NCBI GenBank assembly: GCA_031378845.1
Contig: JANNES010000021.1
Span: 310,001 to 374,000, forward strand
Direction of reading: 5' to 3'
From: JAJNPS01 sp031378845
GTDB lineage: Bacteria > Pseudomonadota > Alphaproteobacteria > Rhodobacterales > Rhodobacteraceae
DNA length: 64,000 nucleotides
Shown here: one piece after another, positions 24,955-33,465 of the stretch
Layout of the letters: every line of letters begins with the position of its first letter
Position numbering within the stretch: position 1 is the first letter of the stretch
Notes under the pieces: model-generated
Database searches by the model: none
Told to the model about the DNA's origin: nothing
What the model saw: only the letters and a program-made list of their open reading frames with translations
Made by a program: the position numbers and the translations under genes

Positions 24955-26349
24955 TCAAATTTGGCTACGGATGTGCGGGGATCGGCCATATATTGCGACC
25001 ATGGGCAGGATCAGTAGACCAAGGACGAATTGCTGCGCCTGCCAGCTGAGCCCGATACCCACCAGAAAGGATGTCAGAACCTGCAACAGCAGGACGCCGA
25101 TGACGGTAAAACCATAGCCACCGCGTCCGCCAAGCAACGAAGTGCCGCCGACAACGACCGCAGCCAGCGTCATGAACAGATAAGGATCACCGACACCTAT
25201 GAAACCGCCGCCGCTCCAGCCCAGCAGAAGCGCACCGGTCATCGTAGAAAACACGCCACTGATCATGTAACAGCCGATCCAGTAGGCCCGCTCGGAAATC
25301 GACAGGCGCTTGGCTGCCATCCGGCTACCACCCAACGCATAGAGGTTACGGCCATAGATCGTGTTTCTCAGACCGTAAATCATGATGATAGAGACCACCA
25401 GCCAAATCAGGATGACCGGCGGGATCTTGAGCCCGAATGTCGTGCTGTTCATCGTGGCCAGATTGACCAGCCAGTTCGGCACGACACCAAACACGTTACC
25501 GCCAAACTCGGTACCAATTGAAGTCAAGATCTGCGTGCCACCCGACACAGCAAATCCGACCCCAAGGGTGACGATCAGCGCCTGCCCCTGCAGCCGGAAG
25601 CTCAACACGCCATTCAGGAAGCCAATCGCAGCACCCAACAAAAGTACGGCGATCGCGGCAATCCATGGTGGAATGCCGAGCGAGATCAGATAGAGCAGCC
25701 CGATGTTGGAAGAACCGATCAGGAAAGGGATCGACAGGTCTAGTCCGCCCAGCAATGCCACCAGTGTTTGACCGACGCACGCCAGCCCCAGGAAGGCTGC
25801 AAACAGGAACATTGTCTTTATATTCACCGAAGACGCAAAGCCATCAATCACGAAGGTCCCCGCGATGAACAGGGCAAGCAGGATCGCGCAACCGATGAAC
25901 GCGCTTTTGTTCAACGTCACGAAAGTGCTGAGCCAGTAAGCAAGTACGAAGAAGACGATCAGGGCCAAGAAGATAAAGGCATTTACCCAGCTGAAAAAGC
26001 CGTCCAACGCAAAAGAGAGCACGGCAAACAGCACCGCCAGTGCAATCGCCACACCGACGATCCAGCGGTTTTTTCGGATCAGCTGGCCCAAATAACCCGA
26101 CTCGTGCGTTTCCGCCTCGGTGGGTTTCGCAATGGCAGTATCCCCATTTTCCGTTTTTTGCGCGAACGTCCACTTCACCGAAAAGAAGTGCCAAGCCCAA
26201 AGGATCAGCGAGAACGTGGCGATGGTATAGAAGATAATCAGCTGGCCATCAGCACCCTGAATATACCCAATGATGCCGCTTAACAAAGCGACTGCTGCCG
26301 AAAACAGAAGTCCCAGAAATTTGTAGAAGGTAAATGCCGAACTGTTCAC
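24955..26349 (-). CDS. sugar-type (CUT2/RbsC-like) ABC permease with N-terminal extension
   Basis: A 464-residue permease of the RbsC/branched-chain-type family. The recognisable core (from about residue 145) includes LVALLGGLDLSIPFLIGSSN, a VTLGVGFAVSGGTQI segment, and the C-terminal AAVVVGGTSLLGGRGGYGFTV motif. RbsC-type permeases are about 320 residues, so some 145 residues are extra: about four additional hydrophobic helices with a charged loop (EAETHESGYLGQLIRKN). Its ATG overlaps the stop of the larger permease gene (26346-26349). It would pair with that permease and the dual-ATPase at 29150. Confidence 0.9.
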   Translation of the reverse strand: MNSSAFTFYKFLGLLFSAAVALLSGIIGYIQGADGQLIIFYTIATFSLILWAWHFFSVKWTFAQKTENGDTAIAKPTEAETHESGYLGQLIRKNRWIVGVAIALAVLFAVLSFALDGFFSWVNAFIFLALIVFFVLAYWLSTFVTLNKSAFIGCAILLALFIAGTFVIDGFASSVNIKTMFLFAAFLGLACVGQTLVALLGGLDLSIPFLIGSSNIGLLYLISLGIPPWIAAIAVLLLGAAIGFLNGVLSFRLQGQALIVTLGVGFAVSGGTQILTSIGTEFGGNVFGVVPNWLVNLATMNSTTFGLKIPPVILIWLVVSIIMIYGLRNTIYGRNLYALGGSRMAAKRLSISERAYWIGCYMISGVFSTMTGALLLGWSGGGFIGVGDPYLFMTLAAVVVGGTSLLGGRGGYGFTVIGVLLLQVLTSFLVGIGLSWQAQQFVLGLLILPMVAIYGRSPHIRSQI

Positions 26350-28511
26350 CTGCGTCCCCCCTCAAGCGATAAGCCCTTGGCGAAGGTTCTGAACCCGCGC
26401 CAGACGAAGGGGGACGTCAGGACACAAACTACCACGACCGCAGCAATGTTCCAAAGCGATACGCCGATGCTATAAAACATTGCCGACCAAGCCCCGGCAG
26501 AACCGACAACAACCAGCATACAGGGCCAGAACTCCCGGATCCGCACGCCTCCTCGCATGGCGAGCCACACGGCGAATTGAACCCCCGCGATCACCAGGAT
26601 CGAATACGCCCAAGGCCCGATCTCCAGTAGCGATCCCCCGGCCACGTCCAGACGCCCGGGAATGGCATAGGCCACTTGGGTCTGCGGCAAGACGGACGCC
26701 AAGTCGAAAACCGAGGGCGCAAAGCCGGTAGCCGCCGATTGTCGGCCCAAGTCCCCGTGCGATGCCCAAAAATAGACAAACCCAACCGCAATCAGCCCCA
26801 ACGCCGAGATGTAGACGCTTGAAAGATGAGGGATTCGGGATTGCAGGGGCGAAAAGACCATGATGAACAAACCCATGGCGATCAACAGCACGATCAGGGT
26901 CTCGCTGCCGAACATGCCGCTGATATCGCCCGCCTTGATGGCGACAACGGCCAGAACCGCAACCGCGGCAAAAAACAGCGCCCCAAGGGAAACTGGTGTT
27001 GATGTTCCGGCCACGCGCTTGCCGGGCATGTTGAAGCCAATGATCAGACTCGCAAGCAATGTGACACCTAGGGCAATGATGATCGCATAGCCTGCTGTCT
27101 GCACCGGGGCCATATAGATGCCCACACCCGAGTCAAACTGCGAGCTTTCCAGCGCCATGTATTCCAAAGCGGTTCCCATTCCCTTTGGCGCAGGCAGCAC
27201 GGCACCAGCCACCTCTGCAACGGCCACGGGATCCGGATTGAAGATCAGACCTAAAATGGTCAGGATCACCAGCACAAGAAACGCAACAAAAGGTGGTCTC
27301 GGGTATTTGAAAAGCAAGTTCACCAGATAGATCACCGCCGCAATGCCCAGGATCACCAGCAGAATGATGGTCCCGGTGGGCTCCAACGGGGCTCCCTCGA
27401 TGGGCACAACTTCCTCTGCCGCAAAGCTCACTGCGGCGTCCAGCGCCTCTGGCAATGTGCTGATGTCCATGACCGCATGCAGGATAACGCCGCCAGCGAT
27501 GCAGCCAAGAACTGCAATGAAACGTCCCGGCGGCAGATAGTGGGCGGCACGCTGGATCTGCGGCAGAGCCAGACTGATCAGCAGCGAAAGCACCAGGATC
27601 GTGCCATAGGACAGGTCCGTCACAAAGCTTTGGAAGATGCTGAAGTTGAAGGTGCCAAGCAAAAAAGTGATAAGATAGATGTTCATGGCCCCAAACAGCG
27701 AACCGATCGCCCCACCGCGCCCCCCCGCCAGATTGGCACCGCCCAGCACCAACGCCGTAACGGCCAGAAGGGTAAAGGTCGTACCTTGGGTCGGGTCACC
27801 CGAGCTGATCAGCGAGGTGAAGCAGATCGCTGCCAATCCGGCATAAAGTCCCGCAATCGCATGCGCCCCAAGACGCACAAGATTGATCCGGACACCGCTG
27901 GTATAGGCCGCCCGCTCGTCCGACCCCATCAGGCGCAGATGGCCAAAGAAGGCTGTCGTTGCCAGCAGGTACCAAGCCACGGTCGCAATCACCAGAATTG
28001 CCAGAACCGGCGAAAATATCGATGTGCCGCTTCCCCAGTTCAGCATCCAGTCCGGCGCCACGCCGCCGGGGCGCGGCAAGATGAGCAGGTTGAGGCCGAC
28101 AAGCGCCAGATAGCCACTGAGCGAGACGATGATCGGCTGGACCCTCACAAAGATGATGATAAGCCCAAGGACCAGCTGGTAAGCAACCCCCACGCCCAAA
28201 GCATAGAGAAAGAAGGCGGCGGGAGATTCTATATAGCCGAGCGTCTGCAACTGGATCATGCCCACGTTGATAAAACCGATCAGCGGGCCGATGGATAGAT
28301 CGACAGCGGCACGCCCGGCCATCACGATGATCGTCAAAGCATAGGTCGCAAGAATGAGTGGTGCCGCCACGATGATCGCAGAGCCGAGGCCATTGCTTGA
28401 AATCAGTCCGGGGCCGCGCATCGCCGCGGCACTTAGCAAAACCGAAAATATGAAGATCGGCACCATAAGGTGCGTGTTCGGGCTGGTCGCTCTGGCGGTG
28501 GCGTCGCTCAT
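26346..28511 (-). CDS. oversized sugar-type (CUT2-like) ABC permease with long polytopic C-terminal extension
   Basis: A 721-residue integral membrane protein. The first ~330 residues match RbsC-like permeases: GRAAVDLSIGPLIGFINVG, VSLSGYLALVGLNLL, and ALVLGGANLAGGRGGAIGSL. The remaining ~390 residues form about ten further hydrophobic helices (for example YAIIIALGVTLLASLIIGF, LIVLLIAMGLFIMVFSPL) for which I know no domain. It is thus more than twice the usual family length. No internal stop or compositional break suggests assembly error. It lies between the repeat-protein gene and the second permease, in the same operon. Confidence 0.9.
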   Translation of the reverse strand: MSDATARATSPNTHLMVPIFIFSVLLSAAAMRGPGLISSNGLGSAIIVAAPLILATYALTIIVMAGRAAVDLSIGPLIGFINVGMIQLQTLGYIESPAAFFLYALGVGVAYQLVLGLIIIFVRVQPIIVSLSGYLALVGLNLLILPRPGGVAPDWMLNWGSGTSIFSPVLAILVIATVAWYLLATTAFFGHLRLMGSDERAAYTSGVRINLVRLGAHAIAGLYAGLAAICFTSLISSGDPTQGTTFTLLAVTALVLGGANLAGGRGGAIGSLFGAMNIYLITFLLGTFNFSIFQSFVTDLSYGTILVLSLLISLALPQIQRAAHYLPPGRFIAVLGCIAGGVILHAVMDISTLPEALDAAVSFAAEEVVPIEGAPLEPTGTIILLVILGIAAVIYLVNLLFKYPRPPFVAFLVLVILTILGLIFNPDPVAVAEVAGAVLPAPKGMGTALEYMALESSQFDSGVGIYMAPVQTAGYAIIIALGVTLLASLIIGFNMPGKRVAGTSTPVSLGALFFAAVAVLAVVAIKAGDISGMFGSETLIVLLIAMGLFIMVFSPLQSRIPHLSSVYISALGLIAVGFVYFWASHGDLGRQSAATGFAPSVFDLASVLPQTQVAYAIPGRLDVAGGSLLEIGPWAYSILVIAGVQFAVWLAMRGGVRIREFWPCMLVVVGSAGAWSAMFYSIGVSLWNIAAVVVVCVLTSPFVWRGFRTFAKGLSLEGGRR

Positions 28512-28520
28512 TTTACTCAG

Positions 28521-29138
28521 TCACCACTTCTTGCCGCCGACATCACTGAAAACAATTTTCATTAAAGGTCGTTCGGGCGAAAAATACAGTCGTTCCTTGC
28601 CTCGCTCGGCGTCGGCATCTACCACCTTGATCCCGAAATAATCCTTGGGGGTTGGGCGTTGTGGCGGCGTGTAGCGGGGCACGACATTTACTTCTGACTT
28701 TGTCATCGACGCGTCGTCCTGTCCCGCAGGTGCCCCGCCCAAGGCCGCAAAAGCTTCCAGATCACGGTCCTCGTACTTTGGCGCGACATCCGGAGCGGCT
28801 GGTCGGGGGAGGTTGGGGCTTTTGAAGACTGAACTGTCCTCGATCCCTAGGACAATCCGATCAAAGCTTTGTTGATCGTCCGCCGTATAGCTGCCTTCGG
28901 TCCTTTGAAGGACGTCGGGTCGGGGTGGCTGAATCGGGGCGTTTTGCTGACCATAGGCCGACGCATGTTCAGAAATGGGGCGGTCGAAGATCATCAGACG
29001 GGCAAACTGTTCCTGGTCGCTCGGCGAATAGCCGGTCACGCCCGGCACGGGCTTGCGTGTATCACCAACTGGGCCCGTGGAACCGAAGTCCATTAGGGCA
29101 GCCATCGCATGCAGATCGCTGTCGGTGTATTTGCTCAT
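28521..29138 (-). CDS. repeat-containing hypothetical protein within the ABC operon
   Basis: A 205-residue soluble, Pro/Asp-rich protein with four imperfect copies of Y-x3-D-x3-[F/M] followed by a short helix: at Tyr4 (YTDSDLHAM), Tyr37 (YSPSDQEQF), Tyr84 (YTADDQQSF) and Tyr122 (YEDRDLEAF), separated by proline-rich linkers. The C-terminal 60 residues (PTPKDYFGIKVVDADAERG and after) are different. There is no signal peptide or membrane helix. It sits 12 bases after the ATPase gene and 10 bases before the large permease gene, so it is probably an accessory or scaffold protein of this importer. I do not recognise the family. Confidence 0.75.
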   Translation of the reverse strand: MSKYTDSDLHAMAALMDFGSTGPVGDTRKPVPGVTGYSPSDQEQFARLMIFDRPISEHASAYGQQNAPIQPPRPDVLQRTEGSYTADDQQSFDRIVLGIEDSSVFKSPNLPRPAAPDVAPKYEDRDLEAFAALGGAPAGQDDASMTKSEVNVVPRYTPPQRPTPKDYFGIKVVDADAERGKERLYFSPERPLMKIVFSDVGGKKW

Positions 29139-29149
29139 GCCCGCACCAT

Positions 29150-30913
29150 CTAGAAATACCTGATCTTGATGGCCCGCCCGGTGGGATCCACAGCTGGGGC
29201 TTCGGGCGCGGGGGCGTCATTTGACGTCACGATGCGGATCGGGGTTGCGGGTTGGCTGGCGGCACGCGGAACCCCGGCTCCCACGCCGCGCGGTAACTCC
29301 TGCATCGGGGTGGCCCCTCCGGCCTTTGCCGCCGCCTTGGTTCCTCTTGTCTGGCCGAACATGGCCTCAAGGATCAGGCGCGGGTCCACGTCCGCCTCTG
29401 TCAGCGTGTCAAAGATGCTGCCGTTTCGGAATACGGCCACGCGCGAGCAGAGGCCGATAAACTCTTCCAACTCGCTCGACATATAGACCACCGAATTGCC
29501 CTCGGCAGCAAAATCCCTGAGATGCTGATAGAATTCGCGCTTGGTCCCGACATCAATTCCCCGTGCCGGATCGTTGAGGATCAGAATCTTCGGCCTTTGC
29601 GAAAACGCCCGGCCAATCAGCACCTTTTGCTGGTTCCCGCCACTCAGCGAGGTGATCAGATTACTTCGCGGACCGGTCTTGATCGACAGCCGCTGCACCT
29701 CGTAACTGAAGATGCCTTCCAACTCGGACCAGTTGATCAGGTTCAGCTTGCCACCAAATCTGTGTTTTGGGTAAAGCGCGAACAGAAGGTTTTCGAAAAT
29801 GCTGAGGTTTGGCAAAATACCTTCGCGCTTGCGGTCACCCGAGACGAATTCGATACCATTGGCCTTGGCGCTTTGCAGATCGCGGATCTCGGCCGCGCTG
29901 CCTGCTCCGCCGGTTTCGGCAATGGGATAGCTTTCCACCGAATCTGCTGCACCGGCCAGAATTCGCACAAATGGATCCTGGCCCTGACCTTCCAACCCCG
30001 TCACGCCAATGATCTCGCCCCGGCGCAGATCGAAATTCACTGGCTCGGCATTGGGCCAGACTTTCAGGTTGATGGTTTTCAGAACCACCTGACTGGCCAA
30101 CACCTGGGCCGCCGTGACTTCGGGTTTCTTGCGCGCCTCGGTCTTGCCGGCCATCAGACCCAGCAGATTGGCCTCGGTAATCTCGGATTTGGACAGGACG
30201 CCCACATTCTTGCCATCCCTCATCACGGTTGCCCGGTCGCAGATCCGGATCAGTTCGGCGATCCGGTGCGTCACAATCAGCACCGCGGTGCCGTTGTCGC
30301 GTAGTTCACGGATCTTGGTGAACAACCGTTCAGTAGAGTCGAAATCCAGTGCCGCCGAAGATTCGTCCAGAATCAGTATCTTCGGTTTGCTCAGTAATGC
30401 GCGCCCAATGGTGATCCATGCCTTGACGCCGAGGGACAGTCCGGCCGCAAGCCGTTGCGGATCAACATCCGAGCCAACAAGTTCGCGCATCAGAACCCGC
30501 GACCGCGCAATCTTTTCACTATTGGGCATTACCTTTGCCCAAAGGCTGTCGGCCCCGGCATAAAGATTTTCGGCGATGGTCGCCTCGTCCGCCACCATCA
30601 CTTCCTGAAACACCATCGCTATACCCATCTTGCGGGCATCAGACGGCGTTGTAGGCGCATGGCCCATGATCGAAACTTCGCCGCTGTCAACCTTCAGCAC
30701 ACCAGCCAGCACTTTGGCCATCGTGCTTTTTCCGCAGCCATTGCCACCAATGATCGCCTGGATTTCCCCGAAGCTTGCACGGAACGACACGTCGTTCAAC
30801 GCCTTGGTTACGCCAAAGGATTTGTTGGCGTTCTTCACATAAATCGCAAGCTCCTCCTCGGGCGGCGCAGTGCCCGAGGAGGATTGGTGCATGTTCTGAT
30901 TCGAGGCATTCAT
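29150..30913 (-). CDS. sugar-type (RbsA/CUT2-like) ABC importer dual ATP-binding protein
   Basis: A 587-residue fused ATPase with two ABC domains. The first has Walker A GGNGCGKST, a degenerate signature (LSLGVKAW) and Walker B ILILDES. The second has a degenerate Walker A (GVTGLEGQGQD), an intact signature LSGGNQQKV and Walker B ILILNDPARGID. This complementary decay is normal for RbsA-type proteins. An Ala/Pro-rich tail of about 60 residues (TKAAAKAGGATPMQEL to KIRYF) is unusual. The binding-protein gene precedes it and the repeat protein plus two permeases follow, giving a complete importer operon. Confidence 0.92.
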   Translation of the reverse strand: MNASNQNMHQSSSGTAPPEEELAIYVKNANKSFGVTKALNDVSFRASFGEIQAIIGGNGCGKSTMAKVLAGVLKVDSGEVSIMGHAPTTPSDARKMGIAMVFQEVMVADEATIAENLYAGADSLWAKVMPNSEKIARSRVLMRELVGSDVDPQRLAAGLSLGVKAWITIGRALLSKPKILILDESSAALDFDSTERLFTKIRELRDNGTAVLIVTHRIAELIRICDRATVMRDGKNVGVLSKSEITEANLLGLMAGKTEARKKPEVTAAQVLASQVVLKTINLKVWPNAEPVNFDLRRGEIIGVTGLEGQGQDPFVRILAGAADSVESYPIAETGGAGSAAEIRDLQSAKANGIEFVSGDRKREGILPNLSIFENLLFALYPKHRFGGKLNLINWSELEGIFSYEVQRLSIKTGPRSNLITSLSGGNQQKVLIGRAFSQRPKILILNDPARGIDVGTKREFYQHLRDFAAEGNSVVYMSSELEEFIGLCSRVAVFRNGSIFDTLTEADVDPRLILEAMFGQTRGTKAAAKAGGATPMQELPRGVGAGVPRAASQPATPIRIVTSNDAPAPEAPAVDPTGRAIKIRYF

Positions 30914-30951
30914 CTTTGGTAGTCTTCCCGATAGAACAAGGGTGCATCCAA

Positions 30952-32118
30952 TCAGGGCTTGAAGGCTTCCGGATCAGCGGGGCGTAGGAAGAAGTTGTCG
31001 AGATATGCCTTGCCACCCCAAACCTCGACACCAGGCATATACCAGCCCGTCGAGTTGCGGTCGCAGTTCTCGTCCAGCAATGCCTTGACGTCTTCATACT
31101 TGATCGTGACCGGCGGCACGAGGATCGACTGGATCTTCGGCCCCTGACCCATCATCGTGCGCAGCATGATGTTGAAGCCAAGCTCGATATCATCGCCCGG
31201 CGGCCAGGTCTGGATGGCCGAACTGATGTAGTCAGGATTGTTGCGCCAATAGCAAAGCGCCCCAAGCTCTCCGCCAATTGACAACGGTGGCAGGTCGCGA
31301 CCAGACTGCAGAAGGGCCTGCAATACGCCGGTTTCGCCCGAAGACTGCGCAACTATGCCATCAAGTTGGCCGGGGTTCGTGGCGAGCCACTTTTGGGTTT
31401 CAGCTTGACCAACCTGCGATGTCCACATGTGGGCAATCTGGCCCACGATCTTGATTTCGGGCGATTCTTCCAGACCGGCAAGGACGCCACGGTTCTGCGA
31501 ATCCGAGGCAGACGCGCCAGGGATACCTTCGATTACCAGAACATTGCCCTTTTCACCGATTTCCTTGGCCATCCAACGGCCGATTTCATAGCCGGCAAGC
31601 TGGTAGTTAACCGAAGAGTTGACCGCATATTCCGATGTTACAAATCCAGTGAACGAGAATGTCGGAACGCCCTTGTCGTAGGCATATTTGATCGACTGGT
31701 TCAGCGCCGTCGGGTTGGAGCAGCAGATGATGATTGCATCTGCGCCTTGATCGACAAGCTGGCGGATCTGCTGGATTTGGGTTGCGTCCTTCAGGTTCGA
31801 CTGGGTGACGATCACTTCCTTCACCAGTCCAAGCTTTTGCCACTTCGGCACAACCTCATTCATCAGTCGGTCCATGGCAGCGGCGCGCCAGGTGTTCCCG
31901 GCATAGGTGCTCGCATAGCCAATGGTCCATGGTGGCGGGTTGGGCGCTTTCCATTCGCGATAGACGCTGGAGCCTAGGGGCTGCGCCGGATCCATCAGGT
32001 CCGGGTTGTACACTTTCGCGACGATATCGGCCGGAATTTCGTCCAATCCCTCAGCAAAAGCCGCTCCACCGACCATCAGCGCCGCAAAAAGTGTCAACAG
32101 TCCAGAAGTCTTTTTCAT
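30952..32118 (-). CDS. periplasmic binding protein of the sugar-type ABC importer
   Basis: A 388-residue type I periplasmic binding protein. The N-terminal signal peptide is KKTSGLLTLFAALMVGGAAFAEG. The mature chain has the ribose/galactose-binding-like lobes: WTIGYASTYAGNTWRAAAMD, LVDQGADAIIICCSNPTALN and GKGNVLVIEGIPGASASDSQ-like sections. Despite the family name, such proteins can bind non-sugars (autoinducer-2, urea-like or alcohol ligands). The ATG at 32118 was chosen because GGAGG sits five bases upstream; a second ATG lies immediately before it. It is the first gene of the ~19-kb minus-strand cluster, with a promoter-like sequence just upstream. Confidence 0.9.
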   Translation of the reverse strand: MKKTSGLLTLFAALMVGGAAFAEGLDEIPADIVAKVYNPDLMDPAQPLGSSVYREWKAPNPPPWTIGYASTYAGNTWRAAAMDRLMNEVVPKWQKLGLVKEVIVTQSNLKDATQIQQIRQLVDQGADAIIICCSNPTALNQSIKYAYDKGVPTFSFTGFVTSEYAVNSSVNYQLAGYEIGRWMAKEIGEKGNVLVIEGIPGASASDSQNRGVLAGLEESPEIKIVGQIAHMWTSQVGQAETQKWLATNPGQLDGIVAQSSGETGVLQALLQSGRDLPPLSIGGELGALCYWRNNPDYISSAIQTWPPGDDIELGFNIMLRTMMGQGPKIQSILVPPVTIKYEDVKALLDENCDRNSTGWYMPGVEVWGGKAYLDNFFLRPADPEAFKP

Positions 32119-32170
32119 CATTTCCTCCTTGTTCAGCTTCACGTCCCTGTGGTAAAATCTTTTTCCTGTC

Positions 32171-32201
32171 ATTAGAATTAGGGTATTTGGTAACCTGTCA
32201 A
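32171..32201 (-). promoter_or_regulatory. sigma-70-like promoter for the importer/dimethylformamidase cluster
   Basis: On the minus strand TTGACA (32201-32196) is followed after 19 bases by TCTAAT (32176-32171), a perfect -35 and a 5/6 -10 hexamer, about 50 bases before the binding-protein start. The 19-base spacing is longer than ideal, which would fit activator dependence. Confidence 0.45.
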
Positions 32202-32290
32202 TCATGTCGCTTCTTTCTGCCCGCACTTTCGTAATTTGGATTACATGTTTCGACGAATCCGTTCAGCGATTTTCATTTGCATCTGTGACT

Positions 32291-32339
32291 GGCCGAGATA
32301 TGCCCAAAAATTAGGCATATCCATGCTTTGCACTCGGCC
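32291..32339. promoter_or_regulatory. nested inverted repeats upstream of the cluster (operator candidate)
   Basis: Two palindromes share a centre region. An inner perfect repeat has 8-bp arms (GATATGCC 32297-32304 and GGCATATC 32314-32321, spacer 9). An outer 7-bp pair lies at GGCCGAG 32291-32297 and CTCGGCC 32333-32339. The inner ATGCC-N9-GGCAT arrangement fits a dimeric regulator site of LysR or similar type. It lies about 90 bases upstream of the predicted promoter. No regulator gene is encoded within the cluster itself. Confidence 0.45.
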
Positions 32340-32415
32340 GCAAACTTGCTTTGATTCGCCAAAAAATTTCTTTGGCTAGAGTCAGGGCCCGTTGATCTGC
32401 TTGAGGCCGCTGCGG

Positions 32416-33464
32416 GGCGTTGTTGCAGAACTCTGCGCATCGAGGATTCACATTGCGAATCCATACGGTTAGACAGGCCGCATGAGCAAGCCATCACCCG
32501 CCCGCTACCGCACGACGAATTGGTCCAGCTACACTGCTTCGCTGCGCAAGCGGGGGTCATTGCTGATCTGGCTCGACAGGGAGATGACCTGGCTTGCGCC
32601 GTATGATGGGAGCCCGGGCCGTCCTGCGGTATTCTCCGACGCAGCAATCCAGTTCTGCCTGACGATCAAGGTCCTGTTCAAGCTGCCGCTCCGGCAAACG
32701 ATCGGGATGGTGGCCAGCTTGATAGAGTTGGCGAACCTGGACTGGGCCGTGCCGGATTACACGACCCTATGCCGTCGGCAGAAGACGCTGGCCGCCCAGA
32801 TCCCCTATCGGCGCGCCGATGGCCCTTTGAACCTGCTGGTCGCCAGCACCGGGATCAAGTTTCCGGGCGATGGCGAATGGCAGGCACGCACGGCGTTCAG
32901 GGCCGACGCCAGTGGCGCAAGGTGCATCTGGCCATGGACACCGCCACGTCAGACATCCGCGCCGTCGAAATTACCCCCAGCAGCGATGGCGACAGTCCCG
33001 TTTTGCCGGAGCTGCTGGACCAGATAACGGAAGGCGAACAGATCGGCACCCTGACCGCCGATGGTGCCTATGACACCCGCCGCTGCCACACGGCAATCAT
33101 CAACTGGCAAGCCACCGCGATCATCCCGATCCGCAAGAACGGCCGACCCTGGAAAGAGGATTGCCCGACCGCGATCGCCAGAAACGAAACCCTGCGCGCC
33201 ACCCGGCACTACGGTAAGGCGTTCTGGAAGCGCTGGACGGGATACCATGCCAGAAGCCGGATCGAGGCGAAGATGTGCGGCATCAAAGCCTTTGGCGAGC
33301 GCATCAGCGCACGAGACACCGATCGCCAAACCGCCGAAATCCAGAACCGCGTCGCACTGATCAACCCCTTCTCCGCCCTCGGTACTGCAGAAATCGTTCG
33401 CGTGAACTGACCTCACAGGGGAAAAGGGAAGTCACGCATCAGGCCGCAGTTCTGCAACAATGCC
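32416..33464 (+). mobile_element. IS5-family insertion sequence with defined inverted repeats
   Basis: The element is bounded by 17-bp inverted repeats with one mismatch: GGCGTTGTTGCAGAACT at 32416-32432 and the complement of GGCATTGTTGCAGAACT at 33448-33464. It is about 1,049 bp and carries one transposase gene in two frames. I could not identify a target-site duplication in the flanks. It lies directly upstream of the importer cluster and directly before a truncated methylase gene, so it probably deleted or separated the DNA between them. Confidence 0.85.
32482..33410 (+). pseudogene. IS5-family transposase, split by a frameshift
   Basis: The first frame (from 32482) gives the N-terminal half with a proline-rich start, the LIWLDREM and GRPAVFSDAAIQ segments and ends around GDGEWQAR. 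The second frame (open from 32769) continues at HGVQGRRQWRKVHLAMD, the DDE core (LTADGAYDTRRCH), and the typical tail YHARSRIEAKMCGIKAFGER. The join needs a one-base change near 32886, where the family normally reads EWQARKHG. No slippery A-run is visible there, so this is more likely a mutation than programmed frameshifting. Confidence 0.82.
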
Positions 33465-33465
33465 A

